NCBI GenBank assembly: GCA_020061285.1
Contig: JAGUYQ010000261.1
Location: forward strand, 1 to 9,104
From: Betaproteobacteria bacterium
GTDB lineage: Bacteria; Pseudomonadota; Gammaproteobacteria; Burkholderiales; UBA9220
Direction of reading: 5' to 3'
Length of the DNA: 9,104 nt
The translations under genes and the position numbers were made by a program. Positions 1-8,501 of the stretch are shown here, piece after piece (within the stretch, counting starts at the first letter, position 1; every line of letters starts with the position of its first letter). The notes beneath the pieces are model-generated. The model made no database searches. It was not told the origin of the DNA and saw only the letters and a list, made by a program, of their open reading frames with translations.

Positions 1-1578
<1,578 letters not shown>

Positions 1579-1639
1579 GAATTAGGTCGATTCGGGTAGT
1601 TTAAGACGAAAAACGGGGCGGGCAAGCGCCGAGGGCGCA

Positions 1640-2560
1640 TCAGCCCTGGGCTTGCAGGAAGCGGGCCGGGTTTTGCGGGGCGCCGCCGATGCGGATTTCG
1701 AAGTGCAGATGGGGGCCGGTGGAGCGGCCGGTGTTGCCGACGAGGCCGATTTTCTGGCCGCGGAGGACGATGTCGCCTTCCTTCACCAAGGCCTTGGAAA
1801 GATGGGCGTAGCGGGAAACCATGCCGTTGCCGTGATCGATCTCGATCAAATTGCCGTAGCCGGAAGTGTTGAACTGGGAGTAGATCACCACCCCGCCGGC
1901 GGCGGCGTGCACCTGCGTGCCCACCTCGGCCATGAAATCCACTCCCTCGTGAAAGGCATTCTTGCCGGTAAAGGGATCAAGGCGCCAGCCAAAATTGGAG
2001 GAATGCCAGCCGGCCCTCACCGGCGGCGCGGAGGGAACGGTCACCTTGCTCAGGTGCTTCTCCATGAACATCGCCTCCAACACCGTCAGGCGGTCGGAGC
2101 GGTCGTCCAGTTTCGCCGCTAGGTCATCGATCTGCTGCTGCAACTCCCGCTGCGTCAAGGAGCGCTGGGGCACGGAGCCTTCCGGGCCGCCTTGGGCCGG
2201 AGGCTGATCGAAGCGGAATTCCTGCCTGTTGATTCCCGACAGCTTCACCAGGCGTTCGCCCAAGGCGTCAAGACGGGTCGTCTGGGCCTGCATCTGCCCC
2301 ACCCGGACCGCCATGGCATTCAGGCTGGCCTGGAGGGAGGCATGGTTCTTTTCCAGTTGTTCGCGCTGGGCCTCGATGATGAGGGAGCGCAGATAGGGGT
2401 TGTCGATCTCGACGGAGCGGGTCAGAGTGTAATAGAACAGGCCTCCGGCCAGCAGCACGGGAACCGCCAGCCAAGCGGATACCAGCACCGCCAGTTTGCG
2501 GGAATCCAGCACCAGCGTTTTGGATTTGCTCAACTTATCGGATACGATAATGATGTTCAA
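1640..2560 (-). CDS. Membrane-anchored M23 (LytM-type) peptidoglycan peptidase
   Basis: This is a predicted zinc metallopeptidase that cuts peptide cross-links of peptidoglycan in the periplasm. The 306-residue protein has a short cytoplasmic start, one membrane helix at about residues 23-45, a region likely to form coiled coil at about 55-110 and again 135-170, and a C-terminal M23 domain from about 184 to 300. The zinc ligands look complete: H204 and D208 in HEGVDF and H286 in HLHFEI. The second catalytic histidines H253 (YAHLS) and H284 are also present, so this is likely an active enzyme and not a degenerate EnvC/NlpD-type activator. The start is TTG at 2560: an AAGGA Shine-Dalgarno lies 9 bases upstream, and no in-frame ATG occurs until residue 83. 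It stands head to head with dciA and just upstream of secA, the same position as the M23 gene next to secA in Pseudomonas. The gene name is not fixed in this family and the exact bond cleaved is not shown by the sequence. Confidence 0.93.
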   Translation of the reverse strand: MNIIIVSDKLSKSKTLVLDSRKLAVLVSAWLAVPVLLAGGLFYYTLTRSVEIDNPYLRSLIIEAQREQLEKNHASLQASLNAMAVRVGQMQAQTTRLDALGERLVKLSGINRQEFRFDQPPAQGGPEGSVPQRSLTQRELQQQIDDLAAKLDDRSDRLTVLEAMFMEKHLSKVTVPSAPPVRAGWHSSNFGWRLDPFTGKNAFHEGVDFMAEVGTQVHAAAGGVVIYSQFNTSGYGNLIEIDHGNGMVSRYAHLSKALVKEGDIVLRGQKIGLVGNTGRSTGPHLHFEIRIGGAPQNPARFLQAQG

Positions 2561-2565
2561 AAGGA

Positions 2566-3033
2566 ATGGTCCTTGTTTTTCTGATGCCCGCCCATAAACC
2601 CAGCCACTTTTTTCATGGCTCGCCCAAGCTTCAGCAATGGCAGGAGGCCAGCGAACTGCTTAATAAGTTTCAGCGGGTGCTCAACAGTACCGTTCTCCCG
2701 GACCTCGCCCGCCACTGCCGAGCGGGTGCGCTCACCGAGGGGACGCTGTGCCTGTATGCCTCCAACGGCGCCATCGCCGCCAAGCTTCGGCAGCAAGCGC
2801 CTACCCTGTTGACCGGGTTCAAGAAATGCGGGCTTGAGGTTACTGCAATTCGCGTCCTAGTGCAAGCCGCGCCCTCCCGGGCCGAACCGCGGCAAGCGGA
2901 GAAAAGGCCCATCGGTGAGAGGGCGCTGGATGACATGGAACAGTTTGCCGCCCACCTGGGCGACAGCCCCCTCAAGTCGGCCTTGACGAAACTCCTGGCC
3001 CATCAGCGCAGAGCGGCTTCAGATCAGGACTAG
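2566..3033 (+). CDS. dciA: DciA-family (DUF721) replicative helicase loader
   Basis: DciA proteins load or activate the DnaB helicase in bacteria that lack the phage-derived loaders DnaC/DnaI. The 155-residue product has a helical N-terminus (about 20-50), then the KH-like DUF721 core at about 54-100 with the pattern GALTEGTLCLYASNGAIAAK followed by LRQQAPTLL and a strand ending in VLVQ. A charged linker (102-118) and a short amphipathic helical tail (119-150, around MEQFAAHLGDSPLKSALTKLL) follow. It is the only plus-strand gene here. The start is uncertain. The ATG at 2566 has AAAAGGA directly abutting it, which is too close to act well. The ATG at 2584 (MPAHKPSHFF) gives a more family-like N-terminus, but the same AAGGA lies 18 bases away. 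I give the longer form. Its 3' end overlaps the convergent small membrane gene by 15 bases. The family assignment is good; the helicase-loading role is inferred from the family. Confidence 0.85.
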   Translation: MVLVFLMPAHKPSHFFHGSPKLQQWQEASELLNKFQRVLNSTVLPDLARHCRAGALTEGTLCLYASNGAIAAKLRQQAPTLLTGFKKCGLEVTAIRVLVQAAPSRAEPRQAEKRPIGERALDDMEQFAAHLGDSPLKSALTKLLAHQRRAASDQD

Positions 3034-3201
3034 GCGCTCCAGCACCAGCAGAGCCAGAAACACCGCGCCCACCAGCGCCATCAGCTTGACCAGTCCCCAG
3101 GACAAGCGCGCATAGCGCCGATCACGGGTAAGCAGGTAGGCCAGGGCGGACAGCCCGGCAAGCACCAGCGTCAAGAAAACGAGGATTCTCAGCAGCAGCA
3201 T
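3019..3201 (-). CDS. Small two-helix inner-membrane protein, function unknown
   Basis: This 60-residue protein is almost all membrane: helix 1 at about residues 3-24, a short basic loop TRDRRYARLSW at 25-35, and helix 2 at about 36-55, ending in ERLVLI. The positive loop predicts that the loop is cytoplasmic and both ends are periplasmic. It starts at ATG 3201, 45 bases after the lpxC stop and on the same strand, so it probably sits at the end of the lpxC transcript. I see no clear Shine-Dalgarno. The gap holds a small GC-rich hairpin (about 3211-3224), which could matter for translation. Its last 15 bases overlap the end of dciA on the other strand. I recall similar short membrane ORFs beside lpxC in other betaproteobacteria, which supports it being real, but no function is known to me. 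Hydrophobic composition over both helices with sensible topology argues against a chance frame. Confidence 0.7.
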   Translation of the reverse strand: MLLLRILVFLTLVLAGLSALAYLLTRDRRYARLSWGLVKLMALVGAVFLALLVLERLVLI

Positions 3202-3246
3202 GAAATTTTGACGGCCCCGAGGAGCCGCAGCGTAGAAACAGCGGCC

Positions 3247-4161
3247 CTAAGCGGCCTGCGCCTGGAGCCTGACGAAGCCGGCCGGCGCATCCTCGGCTCG
3301 CTCGAAACTGACGAACTCCCAAGCTTCCGCGTCCCGCAGCATGGCGCGCAGCAACTGGTTGTTCAGGGCATGGCCCGACTTGTAGGCGGTATAGGCGCCT
3401 ATCAGGGGATGGCCGAGCAAATAGAGGTCGCCCACGGCGTCCAGCACCTTATGGCGCACGAACTCGTCCTCGTAACGCAAACCGTCGCTGTTGAGGATGC
3501 GGAATTCGTCCATCACGATGGCGTTTTCCATGCTGCCGCCGAGGGCCAAGCCCTTGGCGCGCAAGCTCTCCACCTCCTCCATGAAGCCGAAGGTGCGCGC
3601 CCGGCTCACCTCCTTGATGTAGGAGGTCACGGCGAAGTCCACCACGGCGGTCTGGCGGGAAGTCTCGAACACCGGATGATTGAAGGCAATGGTGAAATCC
3701 AGGCGGAAGCCGTTGTAGGGGTCGAAGCGCACCCACTTGTCCCCGGCCTCCACCACCACCGGTTTCTTGACCCGGATGTACTTTTTCAGCGCCGCCTGTT
3801 CCTCGATACCCGCGGACTGGATCAGGAATACGAAGGGCGAGGCCGAACCATCCATGATCGGCACTTCCGGCGCGGACAGATCGACATAGGCATTATCCAC
3901 CCCCAAGCCGGCGAAGGCCGACATCAGGTGCTCCACGGTGCCGACGCGGACGTTGCCCACTTCCAGGGTGGAGGACAGGCGCGTATCGCCCACGTGGTCC
4001 GGCGCGGCGCTGATTTCCGCCGGCACAGGCAGGTCCACCCGCCGAAACACGATGCCGGTATTCGGCGCAGCGGGACGCAAGGCCATCTGGACCTTCTTTC
4101 CCGAGTGCAAGCCGACGCCGGTGGCGTGGATGACGTTTTTCAAGGTGCGCTGCCTGATCAT
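3247..4161 (-). CDS. lpxC: UDP-3-O-acyl-N-acetylglucosamine deacetylase
   Basis: LpxC is the zinc deacetylase that carries out the committed step of lipid A synthesis in the cytoplasm, removing acetate from UDP-3-O-acyl-GlcNAc. The 304 residues match the usual length. The family start [20 protein letters not shown] is present. Zinc ligands are H78 (in VEHLMSA), H237 and D241 (in [12 protein letters not shown]). The catalytic base is E77, and H264 in KSGHALNN is the second catalytic histidine. SRARTFGF at 186-193 is the conserved segment after the second domain's hydrophobic insert. It starts at ATG 4161 with a weak GGAAA upstream. It follows ftsZ after a 141-base spacer with a 15-bp palindrome 34-48 bases before the start, so it may have its own promoter. 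The link between ftsZ and lpxC is standard in beta- and gammaproteobacteria. In E. coli LpxC amount is set by FtsH proteolysis of its C-terminal tail; the short tail here ends VRLQAQAA, which is hydrophobic and may act likewise, though this is inference. Confidence 0.98.
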   Translation of the reverse strand: MIRQRTLKNVIHATGVGLHSGKKVQMALRPAAPNTGIVFRRVDLPVPAEISAAPDHVGDTRLSSTLEVGNVRVGTVEHLMSAFAGLGVDNAYVDLSAPEVPIMDGSASPFVFLIQSAGIEEQAALKKYIRVKKPVVVEAGDKWVRFDPYNGFRLDFTIAFNHPVFETSRQTAVVDFAVTSYIKEVSRARTFGFMEEVESLRAKGLALGGSMENAIVMDEFRILNSDGLRYEDEFVRHKVLDAVGDLYLLGHPLIGAYTAYKSGHALNNQLLRAMLRDAEAWEFVSFERAEDAPAGFVRLQAQAA

Positions 4162-4194
4162 GCGCGGTTTCCGATCAATAGGTTACAAAGCCCC

Positions 4195-4209
4195 AACTTG
4201 GACCAAGTT
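4195..4209. repeat. 15-bp perfect palindrome in the ftsZ-lpxC spacer, operator-like
   Basis: AACTTGGACCAAGTT is a perfect inverted repeat with 7-base arms and a single central base. It lies 34-48 bases upstream of the lpxC ATG, where a promoter or operator would be expected. The spacer (4162-4302) otherwise holds a GC-rich hairpin, GGCGG-AGCG-CCGCC at 4237-4250, with no T-run after it on the transcribed strand, so I do not call it a terminator. The symmetry is seen directly; a binding role is inference. Confidence 0.55.
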
Positions 4210-4302
4210 TAACATAGCCTGCCACCGGCAGCCAAGGCGGAGCGCCGCCCTGCCGCCCCTTCGGCGACATTCCTCGGCCAGCGGGGTCACCCCCTAAACC
4301 GC

Positions 4303-5454
4303 TCAGTCCGCCTGTTTGCGTAGGAAGGCGGGGATGTCGTACATCTCCATGCCGGACTGCTTCAGGGCCTCCACCTGGGCGTCGCGGCGGCGGCGCATGA
4401 CGGCGGGCTGATCGAGCTCGGCGTAATCCACTTCCATCGGCGCGTCGTCGGTGCCGGTCTTCACAATGCTTAACGGCTTGTTCTGCTGACGGTTGACCAC
4501 GGCTCCGAGGCCGGTGGCCACGATGGTCACGCGCAGGTCGTCACCCATGCTCTCGTCGATCACGGTACCGACGATCACGGTGGCGTCCTCGGCGGCGAAG
4601 CCCTTGATGGTGTTCATGGCATCGTGGACTTCCTTCATCTTGATGCTGGCGCTAGCGGTGATATTCACCAGCACGCCGCGGGCACCCGAGAGATTGACGT
4701 CTTCCAACAGCGGGCTGGACACCGCCCGCTCCGCCGCGATGGTGGCGCGGTCAAGGCCGTCGGCGTGGGCGGAACCCATCATCGCCATGCCCATTTCGGA
4801 CATCACGGTGCGCACGTCGGCAAAGTCCACGTTCACCAAGCCGGGGCACTTGATCACCTCGGCGATACCGGCAACAGCGCCATGGAGCACATCGTTGGCG
4901 GCCTTGAAGGCATCCAGCATGGACACGTCGTCCCCCAGCACCTGCATCAGCTTTTCGTTGGGAATCACGATCAGGGAGTCCACGAACTGGGACAAGGCCT
5001 CGATGCCGGCCAGGGCCACTTTCATGCGCTTGCCCTCGAACACGAAAGGCTTGGTCACTACCGCCACGGTGAGAATGCCCAGTTCCTTCGCCACTTCGGC
5101 CACCACCGGCGCGGCGCCGGTACCGGTCCCGCCCCCCATGCCGGCGGTGATGAACAGCATGTCGGCGCCGCGAATGGCGTCGGCAATGGTCTCCCGATCC
5201 TCCACCGCCGCTTCCCGGCCGATGTTGGGATTGGCTCCGGCACCCAGGCCCTTGGTGATGGCCCCGCCGAGTTGCAGCGTGGTGGCCGCCTGGCTCTTGT
5301 TGAGGGCCTGGGCATCGGTGTTGGCGCAGATGAATTCCACGCCGTTCGCCCCCTGGGCGATCATGTGCTCCACGGCGTTGCCGCCGCAGCCACCCACGCC
5401 GATCACCTTGATTACCGCTTCCTGGCTATCTTTGTCCATGATTTCAAAAAACAT
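4303..5454 (-). CDS. ftsZ: Cell division GTPase FtsZ
   Basis: FtsZ is the tubulin-like GTPase that polymerises into the division ring under the inner membrane. At 383 residues it is of normal length. GTP-binding elements include GGCGGNAVEHM at 21-31, NTDAQAL near 45-51, the tubulin signature GGGTGTG at 107-113, and PFVFEGKRM near 136-144. The T7 synergy loop that supplies the catalytic aspartates to the neighbouring subunit is NVDFADV at 208-214 (D210, D213). A short basic linker RRRRDAQ near 354-360 leads to the C-terminal peptide YDIPAFLRKQAD (372-383), the docking site for FtsA and ZipA-like partners. The linker is short. The ATG at 5454 is chosen because AAGGAGG lies 4 bases upstream; the internal ATG at codon 6 would be too far from it. 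It follows ftsA after 122 bases, in which no convincing promoter was found. Confidence 0.99.
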   Translation of the reverse strand: MFFEIMDKDSQEAVIKVIGVGGCGGNAVEHMIAQGANGVEFICANTDAQALNKSQAATTLQLGGAITKGLGAGANPNIGREAAVEDRETIADAIRGADMLFITAGMGGGTGTGAAPVVAEVAKELGILTVAVVTKPFVFEGKRMKVALAGIEALSQFVDSLIVIPNEKLMQVLGDDVSMLDAFKAANDVLHGAVAGIAEVIKCPGLVNVDFADVRTVMSEMGMAMMGSAHADGLDRATIAAERAVSSPLLEDVNLSGARGVLVNITASASIKMKEVHDAMNTIKGFAAEDATVIVGTVIDESMGDDLRVTIVATGLGAVVNRQQNKPLSIVKTGTDDAPMEVDYAELDQPAVMRRRRDAQVEALKQSGMEMYDIPAFLRKQAD

Positions 5455-5576
5455 ATTGCCTCCTTGAAATTACCGAAAATTTTTCTTCAACACCCAATTT
5501 GTTCCCGTACCGCTATTTACCGTTTATCCGCTCTACCCATGCCGTTCTCCCTTCGCCTCGCCCCAAACCAATCCAA

Positions 5577-6815
5577 TTAAAAATTCCCCTGGAACCAACT
5601 CTTCATCTTCTGGAAGATGTCCATCACCGAGCCGCCCTGCACACGGCTGCTGGCATGGCGCTGGTATTGTTCGTAGCCCGCCAGCAGCAAGCCGACGCCG
5701 GTGGCGAAGCGGGGGTTGCGCACCACTTCCGCCAGGCCGCCCACGTACTGGGGATAGCCCAGGCGCACCGGCATGTGGAACACTTCCTCGCCCAACTCGA
5801 CCATTCCCGGCAACACGCTGCTGCCGCCGGTGAGGACGATGCCCGAGGACATCAAGTCCTCGAAGCCGCTGCGGCGCAGTTCCGCCTGCACCAGGGAATA
5901 CAACTCCTCCACCCGTGGCTCGATCACTTCCGCCAGGGTCTGGCGGGACAGCTTGCGGGTCTCCCGCTCGCCCACCCCCGGCACTTCCACCATCTCCTCC
6001 GGACTCGCCAACTGGCGCAGGGCGCAACCGTAGGTGCGCTTGATATCCTCGGCGTCCTTGGTGGGGGTGCGCAGGGCCATGGCGATGTCGTTGGTGATCT
6101 GGTCGCCGGCGATGGGAATTACCGCCGTGTGGCGGATGGCGCCGCTGGTGAACACGGCCATGTCCGTGGTGCCGCCGCCGATGTCCACCAGGCACACGCC
6201 CAGGTCCTTCTCGTCCTCAGACAGCACCGCCATGCTGGAGGCCAGGGGTTGCAGGATCAGGTCCCGCACCTCCAGCCCGCAGCGGCGCACGCACTTGATG
6301 ATGTTCTGGGCCGCCGACACCGCGCCGGTGACGATGTGCACCTTCACCTCCAGGCGCACCCCGCTCATGCCCAGGGGTTCCCGCACGTCTTCCTGGCCGT
6401 CGATGATGAATTCCTGGGTCAGGATGTGCAGTATCTGCTGGTCCATGGGGATGTTCACCGCACGGGCGGTTTCGATCACCCGGTCCACGTCGGCCTGGGT
6501 CACTTCCTTGTCCTTGATCGCCACCATGCCGTGGGAATTGATGGAGCGGATGTGGTTGCCGGCGATGCCGGTATGGACCTCGCGAATCTTGCAATCCGCC
6601 ATCAATTCCGCCTCTTCCAGGGCGCGCTGGATGGCGTTGACGGTGGATTCGATGTTCACCACCACGCCCTTCTTCAGCCCCCGGGACGGATGCTGGCCCA
6701 TACCGATGATCTCCAGCCGCCCCTCCGGCAAGACCTCCGCCACGATGGCGACGATCTTGGAGGTGCCGATATCCAGTCCCACAATCAGCTCTTTTTGGTC
6801 TTTCATCTTGCTCAT
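5577..6815 (-). CDS. ftsA: Cell division protein FtsA (actin-like membrane tether of FtsZ)
   Basis: FtsA is an actin-fold ATPase that anchors FtsZ filaments to the inner membrane and recruits later division proteins. The 412 residues match the family. The first phosphate loop is VGLDIGTSK at 12-20, the second is LVDIGGGTTDMAVF at 209-222, and the adenosine motif is GIVLTGGSSVLPGM at 325-338. The region from about 85 to 165 corresponds to subdomain 1C, which replaces actin's 1B and contacts late divisome partners. The C-terminus VMDIFQKMKSWFQGNF (397-412) is the amphipathic membrane-targeting helix, after a short flexible linker. It starts at ATG 6815 with GGGAG about 6 bases upstream; MKDQ at codon 4 is an alternative start. 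It lies 26 bases after ftsQ and 122 bases before ftsZ, consistent with one transcript. Confidence 0.99.
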   Translation of the reverse strand: MSKMKDQKELIVGLDIGTSKIVAIVAEVLPEGRLEIIGMGQHPSRGLKKGVVVNIESTVNAIQRALEEAELMADCKIREVHTGIAGNHIRSINSHGMVAIKDKEVTQADVDRVIETARAVNIPMDQQILHILTQEFIIDGQEDVREPLGMSGVRLEVKVHIVTGAVSAAQNIIKCVRRCGLEVRDLILQPLASSMAVLSEDEKDLGVCLVDIGGGTTDMAVFTSGAIRHTAVIPIAGDQITNDIAMALRTPTKDAEDIKRTYGCALRQLASPEEMVEVPGVGERETRKLSRQTLAEVIEPRVEELYSLVQAELRRSGFEDLMSSGIVLTGGSSVLPGMVELGEEVFHMPVRLGYPQYVGGLAEVVRNPRFATGVGLLLAGYEQYQRHASSRVQGGSVMDIFQKMKSWFQGNF

Positions 6816-6841
6816 TTTTCGCTCCCGTCGAGTGCCGGCGC

Positions 6842-7594
6842 TTACGCCGCCTTTTTCAGCGCGGCCTTGTCCGCACCGGCCCCCGGCCCTTTTTCCCTAA
6901 AACCCTGCATCCGCACTGCAAAACCGTTGGAATAGCGCAAATCCACATACCCTACTGGCGCTCCTACCCGCTCCACGGTACGCCCGTAAACCCCGGCGAA
7001 ACGCTCCAGGCGCTCGCTGACCTTCTCCCGTCCCAGTTCCGCCACCATGCCGTTCTTGAAGCGCAGCTCCCAGGCGCGGCGCGGCGTCAGCACCACTTGG
7101 CTGAGTTCCAGACCGGCGGGTTTCAGCATCCGCTGGAATTGGGCGTAGTACTGGGCCATTTCCGCCATGTTCTCCGCCGGGCCGACGAACACCGGCAGCT
7201 CCTGGTCCGTGGCGCCGTCGAACAGTTCGCCGTGGGTGTTGACCAGGGCCATGGCCCCCCAGCGGGCCAGGGCCACGTGCTCATCCAGGGACACCTCCAG
7301 CTTGTCCGGCCACTTGCGGCGGATGTTCACGTTGCGCACCCAGGGCAATTTTTCGAAGGCCTTGCGGGTGCGGTTCAGGTCCACGGTGAAGAAATTGCCC
7401 GTCAGCTCCCGGTTGACGATGTACTGCACCTGTTGCCGGGTGACGTGCTTGAGGTCCCCCACCACCTTGATCTCCTTCACCGGAAAGGCCGGCAGGTGCA
7501 CCACCACGAACAGCACCGCGTACAGCAGCAGGATCGCCGCCAGCGCATAGAGCAGGTCGGCGAGCCAGAGCATGATTTCGGGCTTATCCCACAT
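6842..7594 (-). CDS. ftsQ: Cell division protein FtsQ
   Basis: FtsQ is the bitopic scaffold that forms the FtsQLB complex and links early to late divisome proteins. The 250-residue protein has a short cytoplasmic N-terminus, one membrane helix at about 9-33, a POTRA domain at about 38-107 ([16 protein letters not shown], then [21 protein letters not shown]), and a beta domain to about 230 ending in the conserved [14 protein letters not shown] lysine-rich tail of about 20 residues follows. The ATG at 7594 overlaps the end of ddlB by 11 bases, so translation is probably coupled; no strong Shine-Dalgarno is seen. A 26-base gap separates it from ftsA. Confidence 0.97.
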   Translation of the reverse strand: MWDKPEIMLWLADLLYALAAILLLYAVLFVVVHLPAFPVKEIKVVGDLKHVTRQQVQYIVNRELTGNFFTVDLNRTRKAFEKLPWVRNVNIRRKWPDKLEVSLDEHVALARWGAMALVNTHGELFDGATDQELPVFVGPAENMAEMAQYYAQFQRMLKPAGLELSQVVLTPRRAWELRFKNGMVAELGREKVSERLERFAGVYGRTVERVGAPVGYVDLRYSNGFAVRMQGFREKGPGAGADKAALKKAA

Positions 7595-8501
7595 GGGCCA
7601 GTTCCAGTATCCTCAACACCAGTTCGTCGAACGACACGCCCGCCACCTTGGCCGCCATGGGCACCAGGCTGTGGTCGGTCATGCCGGGGGAGGTATTCGC
7701 CTCCAGGAAGTAGTGCCTGCCCGCCTCGTCCATGAGGAAATCCACCCGCCCCCAGCCGGAGCCGCCGATGGCCTCGAAGGCCTTCAGCGCCTGGGCGCGG
7801 ATTTCCGCTTCTTTCCCTTCCGCCAGGCCGCAGGGACAGAGGTAGCGGGTGTCGTCGCGGAAGTACTTCGCCTCGTAGTCGTAAAAATCCGTCGCCGGCT
7901 CGATCTTGATCGCCGGGAATACGGTATTCCCCAGGATCGCCACGGTGTATTCGCCGCCGCCGATAAAGGCCTCGGCGATCACCAGGCTGTCGTGCCTGGC
8001 CGCTTCCTCGTAGGCGGCCCGCAGCCCGCCGGGGGTCTTCACCTTGGTGACGCCGATGCTCGACCCCTCCCGTGCCGGCTTGACGAAGAGAGGCAGGCCG
8101 AGCCTCGCCTCCACCGTCGCGAAATCGCTGTTGCCGTCCAGCATGGCGTAATCCGGCACCGGCAATCCCGCCGCCTGCCAGATCAGCTTGGTGCGCCACT
8201 TGTCCATTCCCAGGGCGCTGGCCATGATGCCACTGCCGGTATAGGGAATTTCCAGCAGTTCCAAGGCCCCCTGCACCGTGCCGTCCTCGCCGTAACGGCC
8301 ATGAAGGGCGATGAACACCCGGGCGAACCCCTCCCGCTCCAGGTCCACCAGGTCCCGCTCCGCCGGGTCGAAGGCGTGGGCATCCACGCCCTGGCGGCGC
8401 AAGGCAGCCAATACCGCGTTGCCGCTTTTCAGCGACACGTCGCGCTCAGCGGACTTGCCTCCCAACAACACCGCCACCTTGCCGAAATCCCCGGTTTTCA
8501 T
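7584..8501 (-). CDS. ddlB: D-alanine--D-alanine ligase (Ddl)
   Basis: Ddl joins two D-alanines using ATP to make the dipeptide that ends the peptidoglycan stem. It is a cytoplasmic ATP-grasp enzyme; 305 residues is typical of the DdlB form. Seen in order: [13 protein letters not shown] with E19 (the E15 position of E. coli DdlB, which binds the first D-Ala), HGRYGEDG at 67-74, YTGSG at 87-91, the ATP-grasp loop [11 protein letters not shown] at 141-151, the omega-loop YDYEAKYF with K212 and Y213, GWGRVDF with R252 and D254, and EANTSPGMT with E267, N269 and S271. Tyrosine at Y213 fits D-Ala-D-Ala, not D-Ala-D-lactate, specificity. The start ATG at 8501 overlaps the murB stop (ATGA), and its stop overlaps the ftsQ start, so murB-ddlB-ftsQ are translationally linked. 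Confidence 0.98.
   Translation of the reverse strand: MKTGDFGKVAVLLGGKSAERDVSLKSGNAVLAALRRQGVDAHAFDPAERDLVDLEREGFARVFIALHGRYGEDGTVQGALELLEIPYTGSGIMASALGMDKWRTKLIWQAAGLPVPDYAMLDGNSDFATVEARLGLPLFVKPAREGSSIGVTKVKTPGGLRAAYEEAARHDSLVIAEAFIGGGEYTVAILGNTVFPAIKIEPATDFYDYEAKYFRDDTRYLCPCGLAEGKEAEIRAQALKAFEAIGGSGWGRVDFLMDEAGRHYFLEANTSPGMTDHSLVPMAAKVAGVSFDELVLRILELAHVG

Noticed and set aside
1608..1630. Possible terminator (GGCG...CGCC followed by TTTTT on the minus strand) after the M23 gene
   Set aside because: The stem has only about 4 pairs and the T-run lies 3 bases beyond it; too weak to call.
2566..2583. Extra N-terminal residues MVLVFL of dciA as a signal or membrane segment
   Set aside because: Only six residues and without a usable ribosome site; more likely the start is the ATG at 2584, so no signal is claimed.
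3893..3901. DnaA-box-like TTATCCACC
   Set aside because: One mismatch to TTATCCACA, single copy, inside lpxC coding sequence; expected by chance.
5469..5497. ftsZ promoter candidate TTGGGT - 17 - GGTAAT on the minus strand
   Set aside because: The predicted transcription start (about 5462) would fall within the AAGGAGG ribosome site of ftsZ, so the mRNA would lose it. The GAAAATTTTTC palindrome at 5475-5485 is AT-rich and could be chance.
5499..6935. Plus-strand reading frame of 478 codons opposite ftsA
   Set aside because: Longest open frame after secA in the window but fully antisense to a certain ftsA, His-rich, no motif; a shadow of GC bias. The same goes for 3208-4212, 4624-5580 and 7572-8864.
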